The notes beneath the pieces are model-generated. The model was not told where the DNA came from. It saw only the letters and a list, made by a program, of their open reading frames with translations, and searched no databases. Both the position numbers and the translations under genes were made by a program. This document shows, in pieces, positions 6,375-6,505 of a stretch of DNA of 6,505 bases; the stretch's first letter is position 1, and every line of letters starts with the position of its first letter. The stretch is from contig CAMUQE010000105.1 of assembly GCA_947096075.1 (NCBI GenBank), forward strand, positions 1 through 6,505, in the 5' to 3' direction. The DNA comes from Veillonella parvula (GTDB lineage: Bacteria; Bacillota; Negativicutes; Veillonellales; Veillonellaceae).

Positions 6375-6403
6375 ATTATACATTCTTATCTAAATGATAG
6401 CAA
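6375..6403 (-). promoter_or_regulatory. Near-consensus sigma-70-type promoter of the suf operon (P1)
   Basis: On the minus strand TTGCTA (6398-6403), a 17-base spacer and a perfect TATAAT (6375-6380). The expected start is near 6368, about 150 bases before sufC. It is the best promoter-like sequence in the window and points at the suf genes, but the terminator at 6296-6328 follows within about 45 bases. Confidence 0.75.
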
Positions 6404-6442
6404 GATATTCCTACTAAAATATACAGGAATTAAAAGAATATC
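6401..6442. repeat. Nested inverted repeats upstream of P1
   Basis: GATATTC (6404-6410) is mirrored by GAATATC (6436-6442), and inside it ATTCCT (6407-6412) is mirrored by AGGAAT (6425-6430). The left arms abut the -35 box of P1. Such arrangement could be a regulator site; alternatively it is a chance outcome in AT-rich DNA. The motif is not one I recognise. Confidence 0.35.
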
Positions 6443-6444
6443 AA
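6416..6444 (-). promoter_or_regulatory. Possible upstream tandem promoter
   Basis: TTGATA (6439-6444), 17 bases, then TATTTT (6416-6421) on the minus strand. The -10 matches only four of six positions, and the AT-rich setting makes chance matches likely. It may be a minor start or simply part of the AT-rich flank of P1. Confidence 0.25.
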
Positions 6445-6505
6445 GTATTACATATATTGATAGATTATTATTAATATTAATTCTCATCCTATTCGATTCT
6501 CAATA

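Larger units (their letters stand above)
6237..6380 (-). repeat. Diverged direct repeat of the promoter start region flanking the leader terminator
   Basis: Copy A (6351-6380) and copy B (6237-6269), both read on the minus strand, share TATAANGAGTGTA (12 of 13 bases identical), then TTATG, then ACATAC, in the same order with small spacing differences. Copy A spans the -10 of P1 and its first transcribed bases; copy B spans the -10 of P2 and the DNA just before the sufC ribosome site. The terminator hairpin lies between them. Confidence 0.5.
6217..6505. other. Non-coding upstream region of the suf operon
   Basis: No credible gene is seen on either strand in these 289 bases. The half nearest sufC is a leader with the terminator hairpin and a possible second promoter; the middle holds P1; the rightmost 60 bases are extremely AT-rich and could help promoter binding. 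A minus-strand ATG frame at 6360-6265 would encode 31 residues but has no ribosome site. No gene to the right is visible, so it is unknown whether the next gene is divergent. Confidence 0.7.

Noticed and set aside
1..6505. CRISPR arrays, insertion sequences, tRNA or rRNA genes.
   Set aside because: No regularly spaced repeats, transposase motifs, terminal inverted repeats of element type or tRNA-like folds were seen on either strand.

Overview
This is an AT-rich, low-GC bacterial window dominated by a single leftward operon that builds iron-sulfur clusters: sufC-sufB-sufD-sufS-sufU, followed by a HAD-family phosphatase gene. SufU rather than SufE/SufA, AGGAGG-type ribosome sites and the protein styles point to a Firmicutes-type bacterium. 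My best guess is a Negativicute close to Veillonella; this is an inference from family resemblance, not a database match.

Layout, left to right. Positions 1-45 hold a -10 box and a ribosome site for the only rightward gene (46-552). That gene encodes a SpeD-like (S-adenosylmethionine decarboxylase fold) protein that has lost the self-processing serine and other catalytic residues and carries a long, very basic C-terminal tail. A strong inverted repeat at 570-599 lies between it and the convergent operon and can act as a terminator in both directions. On the minus strand, in transcription order, come sufC (6216-5473), sufB (5464-4055), sufD (4045-2999), sufS (2986-1757), sufU (1743-1318) and the HAD gene (1316-633). 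Gaps are only 1-13 bases, and from sufC to sufU each stop codon lies inside or against the next gene's Shine-Dalgarno sequence, so translation is probably coupled.

How the operon works together: SufS takes sulfur from cysteine as a persulfide, SufU (a zinc protein) accepts it, and the SufB-SufC-SufD scaffold, driven by the SufC ATPase, assembles the cluster. The HAD phosphatase is a co-transcribed passenger of unknown relevance to the pathway.

Positions 6217-6505 contain no credible gene but are rich in signals for the suf operon. There is a near-consensus promoter (TTGCTA-17-TATAAT), then about 45 bases past its expected start an intrinsic terminator hairpin pointing toward sufC, then a possible second promoter overlapped by a 16-base near-palindrome. 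The second promoter's -10 and start region is a diverged repeat of the first's. This promoter-terminator-promoter layout suggests attenuation or a small RNA ahead of suf. Together with the degenerate SpeD protein it is the most unusual part of the window.
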